Positions 5,800-7,870 of a stretch of 7,870 nt of DNA are shown here, one piece after another. This stretch comes from Rhodocyclaceae bacterium (GTDB lineage: Bacteria > Pseudomonadota > Gammaproteobacteria > Burkholderiales > Rhodocyclaceae): positions 1 to 7,870 of the forward strand of contig JAEUNN010001028.1 of assembly GCA_016791085.1 (NCBI GenBank). Direction: 5' to 3'. Below the pieces are notes generated by a model that saw only the letters and a list, made by a program, of their open reading frames with translations, made no database searches and had not been told where the DNA came from. Numbering within the stretch: position 1 is the stretch's first letter; every line of letters starts with the position of its first letter. A program made the position numbers and the translations under genes.

Positions 5800-7870
5800 A
5801 ACTAATGTTGCTCGCGCTCGCCTACGCCCTGGCCGGCTGGGCGGCACTATTTCTCGCGGCGCCGCCCGGCTATGCCAGTCCCGTGTGGCCGTCCGCCGGC
5901 ATCGCGCTGGCCCTCGTGCTGTGCTGGGGACCGCGCATGCTGCCGGGCGTCTGGCTGGGTTCGTTCGCGGTCAATCTGTGGGTGAGCTACCAGGTCGGCA
6001 GCGCCCTGAACGGCTTTGCGTTCGCGGTCGCCGCCGGTATCGCGCTGGGTGCCGCGCTGCAGGCCGCGGCGGGTGTCTGGCTGCTGCGCCGCCATGTCGG
6101 CTGGCCCACGCCGCTCGACGATATCGGGCATGTGGTGCGTTTCATCCTCCTGGCCGGTCCGGTGGCGAGCGTCTGCAACGCCACGCTGGGGAATTTGACC
6201 CTGTATTGGGCGGGACTGCTGCCCGCGCGTGAATTCCCCCTGAGTTGGGGCTTGTGGTGGGTCGGCGACATGCTGGGCGCCGTGGTGTTCGGCATTCTGA
6301 CCCTGCTGTTCGTGGGGCAGCCGCGCACACTGTGGGCGAGCCGCCGTACCGTGGTAGGCGTGCCGCTCGCGCTGGCGTTCGCCGGCATCGTGCAATTGTT
6401 CGTGCTCGCCAACCGGACCGAACTCGATGCCCAGAAGCGCGACTTTGCCCAGCATGCCGGCATTTACGACGCCGCATTGGCGGCGCGTCTGAATTTCGTG
6501 CTCGACATGCCGCGCACATTGGCCGCTTTCCTGCGCGCCGAAGGACGCGCCGACCGCGAGCGCTTCGAACTGTTTGCAGGCGCCATCAGCGCCAGCGGCA
6601 GCGCCATACGCACGCTGGAGTGGGTGCCGCGCGTGACGGCTGCCGAACGCACGGCGTTCGAAAGCCTGGCGGCCAAAAATCTGGGGCCGGGCTTCCATAT
6701 TTTCGAGCGCGATCCGGACACCGGCCAGAACCGGCCTGCCGCCAGGCGCGCCGACTATTTCCCGGTGCTTTGGGCCGTGCCGGCGGCCGGTAATGAAGCG
6801 GCCCTGGGTTTCGATCTGGCATCCGAGCCGACGCGCCGGGCGGCCATCGAAGCCGCGCTCGCGGCCGGCGAGCCGGTACTGAGCGCGCCCATACGGCTGG
6901 TACAGAAGCTCGATACCCAGCTCAGCATACTGGCCATGACGCCGGTGACCTTCGGCCATGCGCGATCGAGCGTAATGCCATCGGCGCCGGCCGGACTTGC
7001 GCTGTGTGTGATCGATATCGATCAACTGGTGGGCACGGCCTGGCAGGAACTGGATTTGGCGGGTTTCCACCTGCGCCTCGAAGACATGGATGCCACGCCC
7101 GCGCTGCGCCTGCTGTTCGAAAGCAGCAAGGCGGCTGCGCCGCAAGATTTGTCGGTGGAATTCCACCACCGTGCCGGCGGGCGCGACTGGCGCCTGACCG
7201 TGCAGCCGTCTGTCCTCAACCTGCGCCAATACCGTGCTTTGGGACCTTGGGCATTGTTTGCCAGCGCATTGAGCCTGGTGGTGCTGTTGGGAGCTTTTCT
7301 GCTGCTCACGACCGGGCGCGAGGCGCGCACCGAGCGCCTGGTCGCGCAACGCACCGGCGAATTGAGCCTCGCCAATGACGCGCTGCAACTGGAAATCGTA
7401 GAACGCCGCAACGTCGAAGCGGCGCTGGTGCAGAACCAGCGCGTGCTGGCCGAAATCCGCGCGGTGCAGGAGGCGTTCATCGCCGCCCCGCTGGATGTGC
7501 AGGCCTTCGACACACTGCTCGGCGTGGCCATGGAGGTGTCCGGCAGCCCGGCGGCGCTCATCGCCGAATGTCGCGCCGATCTGGGTGCGGGCGAACTGCA
7601 CCTGCTCGCGGCGCGCGGTGCAATCGATGCCGCACAGGGCGGACCGCGCCCGGTGCGCGAATGGTGCGCAAGCTTGCGCAGCGACGAATTGCCGCCTGGC
7701 ACCTGGGTGGCCACGCCGGAGCAGGCGCACGCGTTCGGACTGCGGCATCTGGCCAGTTTCAGCCTGGGCAGCCGCGGCAGCGTGCAGGGCGTGCTGTTGC
7801 TGGCCGACGCCGCGGCCGGCTATCCGGTCGGCTGCGTCACGCGCCTGGAATCGGTCGCGGCCGCCTGCGC
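5796..7870 (+). CDS. MASE1-CHASE-GAF membrane sensor protein (3' end outside window)
   Basis: The frame is open from ATG 5796 to the right edge (691 codons plus two bases), with no stop. Residues about 5-205 are a multi-pass MASE1 integral membrane sensor, with the typical VWPSAGIALALVL near 30-42 followed by GVWLGSFAVNL. Residues about 222-430 are a CHASE domain, a periplasmic small-ligand sensor: LEWVPRV (274-280), AERTAFE, YFPVLWAVP, GFDL (338-341) and EPTRRAAIEAAL are all family hallmarks. A transmembrane helix at about 481-505 returns the chain to the cytoplasm. A coiled coil at about 506-555 follows, then the start of a GAF domain from about 565 (FDTLLGVAMEVSGSPAALIAE). The output module is not seen; histidine kinase, GGDEF/EAL or further PAS are all possible. 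It is coupled to the PAS kinase upstream, suggesting joint signalling. MASE1 ligands are unknown. Confidence 0.92.
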   Translation, partial: MKLMLLALAYALAGWAALFLAAPPGYASPVWPSAGIALALVLCWGPRMLPGVWLGSFAVNLWVSYQVGSALNGFAFAVAAGIALGAALQAAAGVWLLRRHVGWPTPLDDIGHVVRFILLAGPVASVCNATLGNLTLYWAGLLPAREFPLSWGLWWVGDMLGAVVFGILTLLFVGQPRTLWASRRTVVGVPLALAFAGIVQLFVLANRTELDAQKRDFAQHAGIYDAALAARLNFVLDMPRTLAAFLRAEGRADRERFELFAGAISASGSAIRTLEWVPRVTAAERTAFESLAAKNLGPGFHIFERDPDTGQNRPAARRADYFPVLWAVPAAGNEAALGFDLASEPTRRAAIEAALAAGEPVLSAPIRLVQKLDTQLSILAMTPVTFGHARSSVMPSAPAGLALCVIDIDQLVGTAWQELDLAGFHLRLEDMDATPALRLLFESSKAAAPQDLSVEFHHRAGGRDWRLTVQPSVLNLRQYRALGPWALFASALSLVVLLGAFLLLTTGREARTERLVAQRTGELSLANDALQLEIVERRNVEAALVQNQRVLAEIRAVQEAFIAAPLDVQAFDTLLGVAMEVSGSPAALIAECRADLGAGELHLLAARGAIDAAQGGPRPVREWCASLRSDELPPGTWVATPEQAHAFGLRHLASFSLGSRGSVQGVLLLADAAAGYPVGCVTRLESVAAAC

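Noticed and set aside
3796..5847. 683-codon open frame on the reverse strand
   Set aside because: It lies opposite the PAS histidine kinase, whose motifs are unambiguous. The reverse product has no recognisable domain and the skewed composition (rich in Ala, Gly, Gln, Arg, His) usual for antisense frames in G+C-rich genes.
5847..7748. 633-codon open frame on the reverse strand
   Set aside because: It is antisense to the MASE1-CHASE-GAF gene, which has clear family motifs throughout. The reverse product shows no domain and has the same skewed composition.

Overview
The window is G+C-rich chromosomal DNA, roughly two-thirds G+C by eye, with dense coding on both strands. It looks like a proteobacterium, most likely a betaproteobacterium. 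The reasons are base and codon use, a short CbiX-type chelatase, and multi-domain PAS, MASE1 and CHASE sensors. No marker gene fixes the taxon, and no mobile element, CRISPR array, tRNA or rRNA is visible.

Layout. Bases 2-271 are the 3' end of a CbiX/SirB-type class II chelatase gene. A 173-base gap (272-444) follows, almost filled by three successive dyad-symmetric elements: two strong GC hairpins and a nested palindrome. A forward gene (445-1359) encodes a receiver-like domain joined to an RsbW/SpoIIAB-like ATPase. A non-coding stretch (1360-1669) separates it from a convergent reverse gene (1670-2173), which encodes only the ATP-binding half of a histidine kinase. A divergent region (2174-2373) holds a plausible sigma-70 promoter and a dyad near its start point. 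It leads into a large forward gene (2374-5799) for a membrane-anchored histidine kinase with six predicted PAS domains. That gene overlaps by ATGA with a second sensor gene (5796-7870, open at the 3' edge) with the order MASE1-CHASE-TM-coiled coil-GAF.

How they fit together. After the chelatase fragment, every gene is a signalling protein. Three carry GHKL-type ATP-binding domains: one RsbW-like, one solo kinase-like, one full histidine kinase. The fourth is a membrane sensor whose output module lies beyond the window. No intact response regulator, DNA-binding protein, STAS-domain protein or phosphatase is seen, so the targets are unknown. The overlap of the last two genes suggests that two sensors, one mostly reading cytoplasmic signals through PAS and one reading periplasmic signals through CHASE, are made together. 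I see good evidence for an unusual sensor-rich locus, but no evidence for a wholly new kind of system.
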